From: Mycteria americana
Taxonomy: Eukaryota > Chordata > Aves > Ciconiiformes > Ciconiidae
Reading direction: 5' to 3'
NCBI RefSeq assembly: GCF_035582795.1
Contig: NC_134367.1
Span: 87,961,062 to 88,025,061, forward strand
DNA length: 64,000 nucleotides
Numbering within the stretch: the stretch's first letter is position 1; each line of letters opens with the position of its first letter. The notes beneath the pieces are model-generated. The model saw nothing but the letters and a program-made list of their open reading frames with translations. It was not told the origin of the DNA and made no database searches. This document shows, in pieces, positions 48,738-63,015 of the stretch. Position numbers and translations under genes: made by a program.

Positions 48738-51700
48738 CCCATGGCCGTCTTGGTTTACGTATGATACATCACCTTGAAATGGAGACAATACAAACAATGC
48801 ACACGCGTAAGCAGTAAAACCCCAGCTGTCTCCTTTCTTGTAGAACAGCCCCAATAGTTTTGGAGACCAAAAAAATACGTTTCAGAAGCGTCTTGCACAC
48901 TGAGCCTATTTTTGCTCCCATAGTCTGAGGTGAGGAGAGACTGCTCTTTTTCCAATTAATCACAAAGCCTATCATCCTGGGGGCATTGCAGAGAGTGGGC
49001 AGCAAGGATGTGCTACTGACAGATTTAGTATGAAGCTGTATGTCATCTAGATAAGAGAAAAGACTTTCTCTTCGGTTTGAGAGCTGCTGTTATTGCAGAC
49101 TTTTTTTTTTTTTTAATAGTCTCAGAGGAGAAGCAGAAAAAAGCCATTTGTATTGAAAGAATCAAAATCTGGGTGTTGCTTCCTGTCTTGCAGTGACTGA
49201 AACCTGCAGCTACGCATCATCTGAGGTATCTGCTAAGGTAAAATCCTTCAGGGCAAGAGCTCTTAAGGCAAGGGAAGTATTTCTTCATCCTGAGTTTTAA
49301 AAGCAACTCACACAGTAATGAAAACATCACTGAAAAATTAAAGTGCAGAAGACCTCAAGAAATCAAAACCTTAATAAAACTAAGGAAGATAAATCTGAAA
49401 TGAAAATAGAGAGTCACGAATTTGATTAGTTCAAAACAGAACTGAAATATTTGGATGTTAAATCACAGAGTTGCTTGTGAGTGACATGTGCTGGAAGCTG
49501 GGGACAGGAATGGTTTTCCGGATAGAGAATCTTGTGTCCTCTCATGAGCAGGTTTCTTTCCTTCTTTGTTAAGAGCCACCATGAGTGCTCTTCTCAAAGA
49601 ATGAAAAACATGGGAGCCGGTTTTCTTTGTTCCCCATGCCATTTACATTCATGCAGAGCAACTATTAAAGGTTACCAAGTCACCGTTTGTCTTCCTTGCC
49701 AATAAGGGCTTTCTTAAAGCCCCAGAGAAGTGAATGGCTACACAAGACTCAAGAAATGGTGGCTTATACCCACTTACAATGATGCTCTAACTACACAAAT
49801 CATTTAAGCTACAAAAAGTAACAAATATGGCCTAGCTAAAAAAATACTGATTTTTATGACAAGAGGAGGAATTCCTTACTAGCCTGGACAAAGAGCAGGA
49901 TTTCACAAACAGGAATTTCTGCTTATTCTTTTGCCTTGTACATTTGTAGGCATCATACACGAAATGAGAAAAACACAGGAAAAGAACCTAAACAACAGGG
50001 GTTGTGGACCCATAACGCTGCAAGCTTCATAATCTGAGAAAGAGTGTTAGCAGGACTTTCCAAATACATTTGGATCATGGGTTAGACGGGGTGTACGATG
50101 TGTCCTTACCCTGCCCTGTGCAGACTAGACAGTGCATTTTATATTTACCTTGAGCTACAACTCTAAGAGACAACCCCACTGTGTAGGCAAGGTACTATTT
50201 GACCTACATAGGAGTGGCACAATCTGGTTCACAGCTTGCAATATCTGAATTGTGGCAAATGTAGCAGGAGGCTTTAGAAAACTCCTTGATAATTTCTTTT
50301 AAAGAAAAAGTTTTTAGTAATTGCTTACACTTGAGCCTGATCCTGAAAATGATAGGCAGCTCTCCTCAGGCATTAACTGCCATTTGCCCAAAAGCTCTGG
50401 CCACCGGTAGGTGCCAGGCATCCATTGCCTGTGCTACAGAAACTGGATTAACTACAGGTCTATCTTAGTCTATTGCACACTAAATTTACTAAGCAGACTT
50501 TTTATATACAGGACTGAGTGTGCATATCCCATTTGCCTGTGTTTGAAAATGTATTTAATTATCTTTTCAAGCCTGTGATTTTTTTAATGACCAGTTTCCA
50601 AATGAATGACTGAGCAAAACCAGAATCACAACAGGGGTGAGTAATGGAGTAACAAAAAGCATGCTATACTGACAAATCAATTACTAAGGCCTAAAAGGAC
50701 CTAAGATTTTCAATAGCTTCTAAAGAAAAATAATATAAAATGTATTAATTACCATCTTAGAGCCAACCACCGATATTTACAGTGAAAACCGCAAACTGCT
50801 TTTGAAGATTACGTAAAGAATTAAAACAGATTAAATTTTGAGATTAACCGTTTCATTGTAACTATTGTTCCTATTTTCTATAGACAGTTTTATTGAATAA
50901 ATGGCATTTTGAAATTCCTAGATTCAACTCTTAACAATTCTCCAGTGAATCACTTGGTGAGTCTTGCACATGGATATCTCATGCCTGGCTCACAGTTGTG
51001 TGGGGTTTACATTGCTGTTGTCTAAGACCAAAGGTTAATTTTCTATCATCTTGATTTTAAGCAATTTGAAAAAAATCGGCAGGCAGAATTTCTACTGAAC
51101 TAGAAAAGAAGTCCCTTCCACTTGACATAAGAATGCAGTCTCAACCTGAGCTGGGAACTCGATCCCATCACTGAAAATGGAAAACTGTCATTCAAGCCAC
51201 TGTGCTGGAAATAAATCCGAGCATGTGACCAAGAAGAGGCGATGCATTTGATAGAGAGCACACCCAGCATTTGCACCGAATGTCAGTATAAAGCTGTGAC
51301 ATGCTCTCACTAAAAGAAAGGAAGGGACATAAGTGGACTGACTGTACCCCATTGGAACTGATAAAGTACATTTGAATTGGCAGCCACTAGCAGCCCACTG
51401 GTCTTTAATTCTCACCTTTAGAAAGTACATTTGATAGATTTAGGTCTGTGGTTCTTGCAGAATAAAAGTCCCGGGGAAGTTACCACTTCATACATTATTT
51501 TTACTTTTATTACCTAATGGCAAAAAGCTGCCACGATAAGGCAGAAGAGATATTTTAGGAGCTGGTAATTTTTGTGTCCCATTCCTTTTTCTGCTGGCCC
51601 ACAGGTCAAGAACACAACACTGCACAGTAATGCTCTACTAATTTCCACTTCACCTTACATTCAGTAGATAGTCCCACCGTTATTTTGCATACCACCCTGA

Positions 51701-54278
51701 TCTTAAGAAAACCATGCTGAAAACAATTAGGTTCAGCATTTCATTTCTGCTGAAAGGTACTGCCACTGAGATGCAAAGCAAGCTAGACACCCAGGCAGAA
51801 GGGGGGCTTGTTTTAAAATGGCGTGGTTGAAAAAGAACTTTGCGAGGAAGAGGTAGCAATGCATCTTCAAAGCAGAAAACCAGAAATCCCCTGTGTCCTT
51901 GTCACGTTAGAAAAAAACCCCATCACGATTTTTCTTGTTCAGCCATCTGCTCTATTGATACAGAAAACTCAACAAAAATAAATCTGTTTGTATAAACAAT
52001 AAAATACAATTTGTATAAACCGTGGACCACTCTGTGATGATGTTCATGTAGAACCTAACGCAGAACTGAGAGTGCAAGTTTGGGCTTTCTTACTGCTGTT
52101 GATGAAGCTCGCTAACAAACCAAGCCTGACACATTGCTACTTGTCAGAGCAAGCCAGAAGGCAGAATGGAATCAGTTAAAAATTCCTTGCTATATAGTCT
52201 ATCAGCATAATTAATATCACTTGGCATAATCACAGCCTAATTTATCATTTTCAAATGACTTTTCAGTTTACAGTTTCATTACCCCCTCAAAGCAAGCACA
52301 AGTGTCTCTTTAGGGGAAAAGCAAGCTTGCAACTGCAAGAAAACATTTTTCCAGGATCATGTTTGATTTAGTTCTTGTTTTACTGCAGGAAATCTAATTA
52401 ACGTGAATTCTAATTTGATTCTGTTTCTCTTTTGAACACGTTTTTGTTCCTTATATCAAAGAAAAGTGCAGGCTGGGAAGAAAAGGACCACGTTGTGCTG
52501 GCTTCCATCTCACTGTTGGCAAGCTGCATCACATTTCAGTACTGGTGTCGTTCCTACGACATTAAACAATTCACTACCTCACAGTGGAACCATAAAAAAA
52601 TTAAAAGGTGAAATGAAAGATCCTGCTAGCTTCTGGAAAGGCCTGGACTCTCCTTTACCACGCACACACGCATACCTCCCGCTGCCTCTTTCCATCTTTC
52701 CTGCATCGGAGCCCGTCCTGTCAGCCCTTATCTTGCATCCTCCTCACGCAGCTGGAAATCACAGCACGAGCTCTTAGTATTTGTTCTCATCCTACGTAAT
52801 GCTGCAAGGGGCAGCCTCCGTACGTCTTCTGCTGTACAACACAGAGAGGAGAGTGCAAAGGACTGACCTCAGAATAAGGGCAATATTTATGGCTAAACAT
52901 TTCTCTCAAAGTGCACAGTTTCTGTGGGGCTTTCAGTTTCGTGGGCTTCAGGGAAACGCAACAGCACGTAGTTGACTAAGTGGATGCATTATTTATAACA
53001 TTACTGACACACACAGTGGGTTTTCCTTTTGCAAACCCAATAAGGATTGGTGGCAGGCGTGCTGTGAACACAAACTGGGACAATGACATTGCATATGAAT
53101 TATTGCTGTTACTGTGGAGCCTTGCCAGACTACCTGATCAGAATTAGAAACCTCTTCTCTTGATGTAAGCAGAGGACCAAAGGCTATAATTAATTTTTGA
53201 CAGAGCCTTGATTAAATTCAGTGTACAGGACCTTGAGGTAAGCTAGGAATCCAAGCGGTTCAGATAGGTAAGGTAATTTAGCAAAACAGTACGCAGGCAG
53301 CCCCAGGATAATGGCTAGCCTATATGAAAGTGTTTCAGAAATCCACACTTGCTCTTTGTCCTGTTCTTCTGAGTAGCCACCTTAGATATTTGCGGGGTTT
53401 CTGCCTGCTTCAACATGGAAGCAATGTCTCCTGTAAAGATGTGGTCCTGGTATATGATCCTAGGAGAAAACTTGGAATTAAATTAATACACCATATTTGT
53501 GCCTCCTGACCCTAACAGTAAAACTGGGAACACATTGATTCATGCTTTCTTAATTTCCTCTTTCTGCTAAAGCACTACGTTGCACGTACAGGTAAAGGTC
53601 ATTTGGGTCATCTGAAAAGCCTCTTTGTACTTGGTGAAGTAGAGGATTCAGCTGAGGTGTCAGCTGGCTGCTGCTACATGAACAAATAGTAATGACGCAT
53701 GCTATGGCTATATCATCATGAGAAAGAGGAATGTTAATCTGTTTATCGCATAAGGGCATGACCTGGGTGTTTTCTGCTATCTCAAATCATGGCAGATGCT
53801 GCCCCTGTGGATGTAAAAATTGTTTATTTCTAAATAATGTGTAACACCCCTTGTGCAAGAAACAGAAGTATTGTGTGCCAACGATGGCAGAGATTTATTA
53901 TGCTAATAAAAGTCAGCATAGCTCTTACGTAAGTTAACACTGAACAGAATGAAGAGGAAAAAAACCACATAAAACAAGTGTGAGACAACTTTACGGATGT
54001 AAACGTAAATGGCTTGATGCCGTTTCCATCTGCAATATTGGGTAATAATCATTTTAACTTTATAGGAAAAGGAAAGAAATACCTGAAAAGATACCTGAAA
54101 CATGTTATTCCAATTCAGCATTAACACTAACTTCCCGTCTTAAAACTAGAAGATCAAATTTATTTCTCACAACTTCTGTTTAAACTGAGTTCTTTGTTAC
54201 AGCACGTACAGAGTTGAAGGTAATAAAATGTAAGCCACAAAGACGATAAAAGATGTTTTCATTACATTTAAGCAGAAC

Positions 54279-54315
54279 ATACATCATGAAATTGTAGTAT
54301 ATGTTCATGATGTAT
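54279..54315. repeat. 12-bp inverted repeat with 13-bp loop
   Basis: ATACATCATGAA and TTCATGATGTAT are perfect reverse complements, followed by a short TA dinucleotide run. It is intronic to PLD5 and has no known function. Confidence 0.8.
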
Positions 54316-55523
54316 ATATATATGGCATATGTAGGTTCTGTACCTATGCTGCAGATCTACTTACAAAATGATTTGCTACCCAATCACAGAAATCTACCAT
54401 ACCATTAAATTTGAAAGAAACGCCTAATAAGTCATTATACCGATAGAAAAACTTGACTGTCCAATACAGGGATTCTCATGACTTCTGCAGTTCTCTGAAG
54501 ATACACCTCACATTTCTGTTTGTGTGCGCTGCCCGCCCCACACACCTCCCTCAAGCAAGGATTAATAGTTTGCCCCTGAGCAGTTCCAGGCAAACATCAA
54601 TGATTTCACTGTTTTGGTGACTGCCGTTTACTTAGCAAAGTTAAGAAAGGTGACTGCATGATGACTTCCAAACTAGGCCTTGATGCTTATGACGACAATA
54701 TCAAAATCTGAAAAGGTTTAGTGATGCCATTAATTCTGCACATTCATATGGAAGGAATGCTTTGTCAGAATCTGTTTTGTTCTGCTTGATGACTTATGGA
54801 TATAGAAAGATGAGATTTTATACTGAACTGCGGAATCATTATTCTTTTCGTAGAATGACTGAAATGATTGTCCTTCCTTGCCCTGACTCACGGAGATTTA
54901 TGGCACGGTATTTCAGCCTGATTTACTGTGTGTCTTTTTCACAGGACAATACAAAATCCAGTTTTCCATGAAAGGATTCAACTGTTAAAGTGGGAGGTGA
55001 CCGGGATGCTGCATTTGGGAACCTTTTGGAGTCGAGGCAGTTCTGAATGAAGATATTTATCTAGAAGGGAACTATCGTCCGTGCAGTATCAAAGTGTGTG
55101 TGTGGGTGGAACCACATATTGGGAATACATTTTCATGATAATTTTAATGTTATTTTAATTGTTTAGTTGAACAAGACTGATCTGATGGGGTATGCTAATA
55201 ACTAAATCCCTCTGAGAGGAATCTGCCTCCATTCATTAACATCACTGACCAAGATTAGTTGCCAGCAAGTTCTGGTGGGAGATGACAGAATAGGCTGTGG
55301 TGCATTAGCTCCCCCGCAGAGATTCAGCTGGGTTTTAATGAACAAGTTCTCTTTCAGCACAACATAAATCACATTTCTGGGAAAGCGGTGGATTTACTGC
55401 CTTTCTTACATCCACGTAAGTGTACTGATTATTTAAGACTACTACCAGCTGTTGAGCCAGATGCTGGAACCCCTGGATGAGACTGTATGGCCTGTATTGT
55501 TATGTAGGACAGACAAAATGATT

Positions 55524-55578
55524 AACGGTTGGACTCGATGATCTTAAGGGTCTTTTCCAACCTAAATGATTCTCTGAC
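55524..55578 (+). mobile_element. CR1 LINE 3' stub
   Basis: The sequence has GGTTGGACTCGATGATCTTA and then a block ending 'cttttccaacctaaatgattct', which is the conserved CR1 3' terminal segment. Only about 55 bases are recognisable; the sequence upstream does not clearly match CR1. Confidence 0.85.
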
Positions 55579-57539
55579 TGTAAAAGGCCATGCTGGTCTT
55601 AAGAGCTCTGACTCTATAGGCATGCCTACCCCTTAGCTGCTGAACTCCAGCAGGAGGCTCTGGCACGGAAGTGCAGCACAACCACTTTTGCCCCATCCGT
55701 GCAATCTGGCTTGGACGCGAGAACAGCAGTGGGCAGGACAGATAGGTGCAAACAGGTCAAGCTCTGCTGCGCCCACTTTGTGCAGGCTGTCTGCAAGCCG
55801 GCTCCGGTGAAGAAACGGTAAAACCATTCTAGTGCAGCACCTGCATTAATACACATTGCTGTCTCAGCACGTCTTACTATTTCAGGGTTTCTTAGCGAAC
55901 ACAACACAAATTAAACTACAGGACTTATAAGTGCAATTGGTGGGAGGATCTATAAATTCAAATCAAGCCCTTCTGCTTTACTGATCACTGCAGACAGGCC
56001 TTACAGAGGTGTGAGGTGTGCCTGGAAACCATTCTCATCACTGTGACTGATGCCTTTTTTTTTAATTTCTTTTTTTTAAAGGCAAGACGACTGCCCAGTG
56101 CACTATTTGTGACGCAGTTTCTGGGAGATCCTCCCAAATGATTTTTCCAAATTTCAATAGCTTAACTCTTGGGCTACTGAGCCTTATCTCTAGGCCACGG
56201 ACTCATGCAAGCACATCTCACCAGTGCTGTCTATTCACCACTCTGCCTGCCTCTTTGCTTCAAGGTAGCAGTAGGGGTCGTTAAAGCTGTCTCTAGTTTT
56301 GCACACACTTGTATAGATGATTTTCTATCCTCTGTGCGGTGGTGTACAGTGTGTGTTCTGCTACCAAATTCCTGCATGCCTCCAGTTCCCTAAAGATTTC
56401 TAGAACCCATCCAAAACTCTCCAGTCTGATAATCCTAATGCACTAATATTATTTGTCAAGTGTCTGAGGGACCACTCATAAACCAAAACCAGACACACTC
56501 TCTGCAACATCATCTATGACTTTTAATTATTTTAAGACGTAGTGATGGCATGGCAAGTATTAAAAAGCGGGCAAATGATTATGAGGTTAGTTTTACTGAA
56601 GAAATAACTTTCTCTTTTCCTTTAGATTGTGGAGATCCAACTACCTGAGTATCCCATGCTGCTTTGGAAAGAAGTGAATTTATCTGTTCAAACTGGATAT
56701 CCCATCATTTTACTCTGCAGGTTTATTATTTATTGATTTACAATTTATTATTCATTACTCCAATGGTAGGTAAACCCATTCTACAGAACTTTCACAGCAA
56801 CTGAAAAAATTGATGAGAAGAAAATAGATCTGTAATTTGAGAGGTCAGAGACAGAGTAATGAGCATACTCCTACAGGCAACAGAAATCAAATAAAAATAT
56901 GCAGCAAGCTGTAGGTTGCCCTCTCTTACACTAAATACAAACACATAATGCGGATGATGCATGTGAGAATGGAGCGCAACAGTGGGAGAAGCATGATAAA
57001 CAGGAATAGCTTTCTAGCACCTCGGAGCTGGGAATCAGCTCTGCATCTAGAGAAACCAGCCAAGCTGGGGAGGCATGAGAAGTCTTTTTGACTCCAAGTG
57101 CAAGGTGTATGTACAGCCCCGTGCTGTTTTCAGTCACTAGATCACAAAACGAGAAGCCCACAGGAGTAAGGAGGAACCAAGAGCACTACCAGGCAGTAAC
57201 AGAAGTACCTGCAGAACACGAGCGCAGCAGCCACATTACCCAGGTTCCGGTGTGGCTTTAACCAGCCCTCTGCTACAGTGCACAGCAATGCTAGCAAGAG
57301 ACGAACAGCCCGTTTGCTTCACTGAGATTCATTTGTAAATACTGGATGGTCAGATAAAAAATTTCCAGCAGAGTAAGTCTAATGGGCAATGCTGACTGTC
57401 CTGATTTACTGGATGTAACAGAGAGAAAGTGGCCTATCTCAGTTAAAGAATAAAACATCAGACTTCCAAAAATACAAAGTTTACACCATGATAAATGCAT
57501 ACTGCAGTTCTGCACATTTCCAAGAGCAACATATTCCCC

Positions 57540-57571
57540 GCCCCCCCCCCCCCAAAAAAAAAAAAAAAAAG
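57540..57571. repeat. C-run joined to A-run
   Basis: About thirteen C residues pass straight into about eighteen A residues. The exact length is unreliable in most sequencing methods. Confidence 0.9.
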
Positions 57572-60154
57572 GAGGAAAGAAAAAAGAAAAGCTGCTATTT
57601 TGGAGATAGGTAACAGTCATCAAACGACTCTAGATTTGGTCAAAGATGGAGATCCTAGACAAAAGCTCCTAGTGAAAATAATAAATATATTTTCAGCCTG
57701 TCCTTTGAAGGACAAGCTGTAATAGCATCACAGCAGAGTTTTGACAATCTAACTAGCTTTCTATGCAGCAAGAAATAAAAACAAAAAAGGTACTTAGTTG
57801 TCAATACAGCTCTGTAATATCTATTTAGACCTGTTTTATTCACATCTTGACTCATTCACCTATGCTTGAAGATCTGGGTTGCACTTTTATGTTATCTTTG
57901 CAACATTAGCTAGTTCTGGAAATAATCCCATTGAAATAAATCAGATTAGCAGCATGAGGGTTTTTTAAGGATTGGATCACATGGCTAACGATATATCAAA
58001 ACTTTTTAGAAGCAGATATTCTCTGTCGTATATAAGAGATATTATTTAACACAGAAATATGAATTTAGATAGAATATACTGGTATTATGTTGCGTGTACT
58101 TTCAGTCTAACATTTACCCATCTGAGCTTCATTGAACCTTGGTGGATGACGACGTTGAAAGAGCCTTGTTTCATGTTATAGGACACTTAAGACTGTGCTC
58201 AGTTTACTAATAGCGACATGATCCTGAACACCACTGGGACAGTAAGAAAATTGGGGAAATTATTAGAAGAAGATGGCAAGGATTGGCAATGGTCTAACGT
58301 GCACATTAGGGACATAACTGTAGTTCATACTAGAAGAACATTATATCAAATGGAAAATCTTAATACAACTTTTGCTTGAGTGAAAAGATATAATTCTACT
58401 AACTGTGAGACAAGGTATCTTATCTCGAAAGGACCAGATGCACCATTACATAACTTCAAGAGACTCTTTCAGATAAAAGTTCAAAAAAATGACTGACTGA
58501 TTATAGCATGCTTTTTGCTCTATGCAGTTCTGTAAAGATAGGATGCAACTGTCAATAACAGAAATTGCAAATGTGCACGTCCTGTCTCAGTGATCAGTTT
58601 GGAGAGCTGGCTCCACGATAGCAAGATTTTGGGGAAACTGGAAACAAATCAGATCATCACGATGTAGTCTGATGTATATAGAAGTCCAGTATTTATTACA
58701 TATTGTTTTTACAGGAGGACAATTTTGATCACACAAATAAATAGAAACTACAGTTTTCAAGAATATACTTCAAGGAAATCATCATTCCCCTTTCCCTGAG
58801 ATACACATAAAAAGAAGCATGGGTCGCATTTGCTCCCAGCAGCATTCCAGAGCTTCCTGAATTTTGGGAAAGTTTTGATTTGGATCTGTAGCCCCAGAAA
58901 TGGAGATCAAGAGAAAAAGGAATAATCCCAAGATGAGTTTTGTCACTAAGTGCTGCCTTCCAGCTGTGATTCCTCCACATGAGTCTCCTCAATATAATTG
59001 GGATGAGACTTTTGAGTAAAGAACCACATGGATTGCTTCCAATTGATTTTGCCCCCACAAGCAATCAAAGGGTTGTTCCTTCCATATTCCCACAATCTCA
59101 AATTGCCCCAAAGCTGCCTTTTAGATGTAGCTCTCAGTAGCTGAGATACCATATTAATCTCCCTGGTTTTGTCATCTCAGAGTAGGAAGAAAAAGAGGTT
59201 CGGTTTTGTCAGTCTATTTGTCACAGAAGACAAGAGGAGGAGAAGGTGGTAGAGAAGAATTCTAACTGCTGCTTTTGTCTCTTTTTTTCTATGTTATAAG
59301 GAGGAGAACCTGAACAACTAAATTGAAACCCCCAGGATCTCTCAATCCAGTTCTGTCCTGTCTCTGGTGGTAACAGGGAAGACACACAGCAACATTCCAA
59401 GTGCTCCTGCAGCCGTCCTGCTGCAAGCCTTCCTATAGCTGAGTCCAAAAAACTAATTCGTATTAAAACAATAAAATATTGGCTTGCCAGTTTTTACTTA
59501 AAATTGATATACACAAAAAGTGTATCTTTTGGCAACTGGGGTTTTTTGGCTTGGTTTTTTTTCCTAATAACTATAGGGTTCGTTAATTTCAGAAAATTCA
59601 GAATCCAATATACTTTCACTGTAAGTATGCACTACATTATTCACGTTTATAATAAAAAGCATAACTTTGCTCATCTACTCTATCTACAAATGCTTAATAA
59701 ACCTTTTTTTGAATAATTAATACTCATAGCTCTCAACATCTCACACAGCTAATTTGACTGTTGATTCAACTGAGTTATTAACAGAGTAAATGAATTGGGC
59801 AACTTATTTCTTATTCTTCAAATGTAATTGATAATTCACAATTGCTACAAATTTCATGTACTATAGGAGTCAGTCCTAAAGAGACATAAGTACGCTTTAC
59901 ATCATAATAAAAAATGTAATGCATAGAGGGTTTCTTATTCACGCACTGTCACATGTCTTACCTTCTCCAGTATTTTGGCCCTCCTGTATATTTACTTAAC
60001 ATCTTAGGTTTTTACTTGATGCACCTAACTCAGATAAAACAGGTCACTGTTTCCAACCCGATAAACAGTGTTGGGACAGTTTATCTAATTTTCTAATTAC
60101 CTTAAATTATGTAGATACAATCAGCAGTTTCTAACTTATAACAACAAGAGGAGG

Positions 60155-60349
60155 ATGGAGAGGAAACTGCCTGTAAAGGAACTACTGTTGTTTAGTAGTC
60201 CTGTCAGACACCCAGCTGTCACACGAGACACTTTAGAAGTGCTCCAAGGCACTGCTGAGTGTCAGCAAGAACAAATCATTGATCCTTTGCAACAGAGATT
60301 ATTAGATAAACTTCTGCTATTCAAAATATTGCCCGAACTCATTTCATGA
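60155..60349 (+). other. 64-codon ORF, unrecognised
   Basis: ATG to TGA inside the PLD5 intron, antisense to PLD5. The peptide starts MERKLPVKELLLF and is rich in Leu, Glu and Gln (QQEQIIDPLQQRLLDKLLL), compatible with a helical segment. No splice sites or family motif support it. It may be chance. Confidence 0.1.
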
Positions 60350-60597
60350 AAGAAGCAAGGTCAAAAAATTCTACTCATAAGGCCAAGCCTAATTTACCAA
60401 GAACGAATATGTCTCCATAAATAAATACATAGGTGAAGACATCAGGTATTATTTTTCCAGCCCTCCTTCTGATGGATTTTTAAAATGAAGAGAAATCAAA
60501 TGCCTTTCTGAAGTCGTACTTTGTATTGGCGAAACAAATCACACAAGGAATCCAAGAGACACATAAAATAAGTGGGAAAATGAGAGCAAGTTCACAT

Positions 60598-60680
60598 GGT
60601 TGCTTTTTTGTCCTTAAAAAAAAGTATGTTTTACATCCTGGTTGGTTGTTTGTCCTTAAAAAATTACATCTTACAGCCAT
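60598..60680. repeat. 46-bp tandem duplication
   Basis: Two copies of a segment beginning GGTTG, with TTTGTCCTTAAAAAA and then TTACATC, lie one after another. The second copy lacks a few bases of the A-rich part. It is a diverged local duplication. Confidence 0.75.
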
Positions 60681-62185
60681 TCAGCTTAAACTGGTCTGAA
60701 TTTAAAACGATCAGAAGAATGAACAATCTAGAAAATATATGGACTTAAGAGGCATCTTAGAAAGAAAAATCTTCTGCTAGCAGTTGAACACAGCTAACTA
60801 AGAGAGAAAATCATGGCTCTGCTTAGGAACTTTTCCTCGACATCAGCTGAGCCAAAATTTAAGTAGGACTTTTAGAAATAATGCTTTTAAGATGTCACAG
60901 GCAAGATAAATTACTACCCGCAGTGGATCTGGATCTTGGGCTTTGTTTAAGAACCCATGAGATAAGAGCTTTTGCAACTACTTGATTATCTTTCAACACC
61001 TTCCATCCATACCTTCCATTCCTGCAGGGAGGTGGCTGCTGGCCCAGGATGCTAGGGCAGAAAGTCGGGTCCATCCCTGCTATGTGGCTGCTCACCGTCA
61101 CCTGTCTCAGGCATCACCAGCCAACGTCCCTGGTGCATCCCCCAGCTTCCACCTCCTCACAGCTCCCTAATCTCCAGGATATTGCCCACTTTCAGGATCT
61201 TTCCTCCAGCCAGGGACTTCATCTTCTTCTTTTCGGGTCCACTTCTTTCCAGCACTCCTTATTTTCTGGCACACCAAGACTCACTTTTCCCCCAATCTAA
61301 ACAGTTTCCACGCATAAGCACAAGGTGTGAGCAGCTTCCTAACTGGTGGTTCTGTCTCATGTCTCTTCAGTAACTGGAGGACTCTGGATGTGCCACTTTC
61401 ATTTAGTCCAGGAGTTTACAATCAGACTCTACCAATTACAGGGAGCAAGCAGCAGGCTTCTGCTTGACAGCTCGAACGTTCAGATTTGGACACTCACCCC
61501 TACATGTACACCCAATGACCTGCTACCTGTTAGTATTCATGATTTAAGCTATTTTTTTGCCTACAAGAGTACTTAGTATTAGCCTGATTCCACTTCCAGT
61601 GAAGACAATTGGATTAATTTTACTTGTTTCAATAATTTTCAGTAATAGAATTTTCCAAGGGCTGATTATTTGTTGCACATAAATGTATTTTTCTGAAGTG
61701 GTTCAACTAATCCATTACGGCTGTTTGCCCACTGGATTCAATTATTCATGTATGAATAAAACTTTTCCAAAAATGTTGTTAGCATGAAGAGCTCCAGAAG
61801 TGTTTCTTGTGCTGATTAAAGGTTCTGTCTGCACTACAAACCTCATGCTCCTTAACAGAATTAAGGAGCTAAATGCATTTTCAAGCTTTGCTGGAACTAT
61901 TGGAGGGAGTCATGGAACAAAATAAATATATGACACTTTTTGTTAGCTCTTGCTCTGCATTAATATTATGGATTATAACAATTTTTATATAACCAATTTC
62001 TTTTATTTAAGTACATTAATAAGCTAACTGGTCAAGGAACTAGAAACTAGAATACAGCACCACGGCCACCTTGATTGTTATTAGTTCAAACCACAGGCAA
62101 AAATTAATCAGTATATGTACCTAATTTTAGGCATATTTGACTGAATCCTTTTTCAGCCAAACGTTTTAACATAGATGCACATGTT

Positions 62186-62443
62186 TTGCTGAACAAAAAT
62201 AGACTTCAACATGTCCTTATCTTAAATATATACTTAAGTAGGTTGCACAGCTATGGCCCAGAGATGTTGCTTGGCTTGTTCGATGGTTACAAGACTAAAT
62301 TCTTAGTAGGTGAGAGCCTGGGAACTCTGGGAAAATACTTTCTCAATGGCATCCATTACCGACTGCATGTCAGTGAAGTGGAAGATGGAAGTTGTACAGC
62401 TGATGACACAGATCTCCTATATGAAATAAAAAGTTCAAAATGA
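62186..62443 (+). other. 85-codon open frame, possible fossil exon or pseudogene
   Basis: The frame is open for 85 codons in otherwise AT-rich intron DNA, is locally higher in GC, and ends at TGA. Its middle part, for example LLGLFDGYKTKFLVGESLG and then YRLHVSEVEDGS, reads like a structured protein. The complementary strand is also partly open. No acceptor with a pyrimidine tract is visible and I do not recognise a family. It could be an inserted, decayed gene piece or chance. Confidence 0.15.
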
Positions 62444-62689
62444 GATTTAAAATTTTATCTTTATCATTGTCCTCTTCTAGTACCCCCCCCAAAATCACAT
62501 TTTGAAGGCAGAAGTGCACCACAAAGAACAAGAGGCCATCTCTCCAGATGTCTTTCATCAAGCTGGTAAACCTGTAAGACTTGTTTTATAGCTTTTGCAC
62601 CGTTTTATCAGTTTATGAAGATTTACCAGAAAGAAACTAGATTGGTAGAAAGATTATTTCACTGATACAATGTTACACAGCTTACTCTA

Positions 62690-62723
62690 TCTAAGAAAGT
62701 GGTACCTGTCTAAGAAAGTGGTA
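62690..62723. repeat. 19-bp tandem duplication
   Basis: TCTAAGAAAGTGGTACCTG is followed at once by TCTAAGAAAGTGGTA. The two copies are identical over 15 bases. Confidence 0.85.
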
Positions 62724-62955
62724 AAAACTCTGGCTGTTCATAACCTGGAATTTTCAATGGGTTATGTAATTGGGCAATATTTGCCATAGATTGATGGCAA
62801 CAGAAAAAGATGCATCCCTGACACAAAATCTAGACCTGCTCAAAGAAAAGATCAAAATATTTCACTGTGAATGAAAAAACATCTAAATTTTGTAAAATCC
62901 TGTTTTCAGGGAGTCTAAACAGTATTTTTCATTTGCCTGTGGGGTTTGATTTCAG

Positions 62956-63015
62956 ACTGAAGCAGATAGCTTCATAGATGGAGCTTTCACTGAAGCAGAT
63001 AGCTGGCATAGATGA
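62956..63015. repeat. 33-bp diverged tandem duplication
   Basis: ACTGAAGCAGATAGC occurs at 62956 and 62989, each followed by a variant of CATAGATG. Head-to-tail spacing is 33 bases. Confidence 0.8.

Noticed and set aside
57495-57623. Open frames through the C/A homopolymer at 57540
   Set aside because: Translation of homopolymers gives proline and lysine runs; the frame is an artefact of low complexity.
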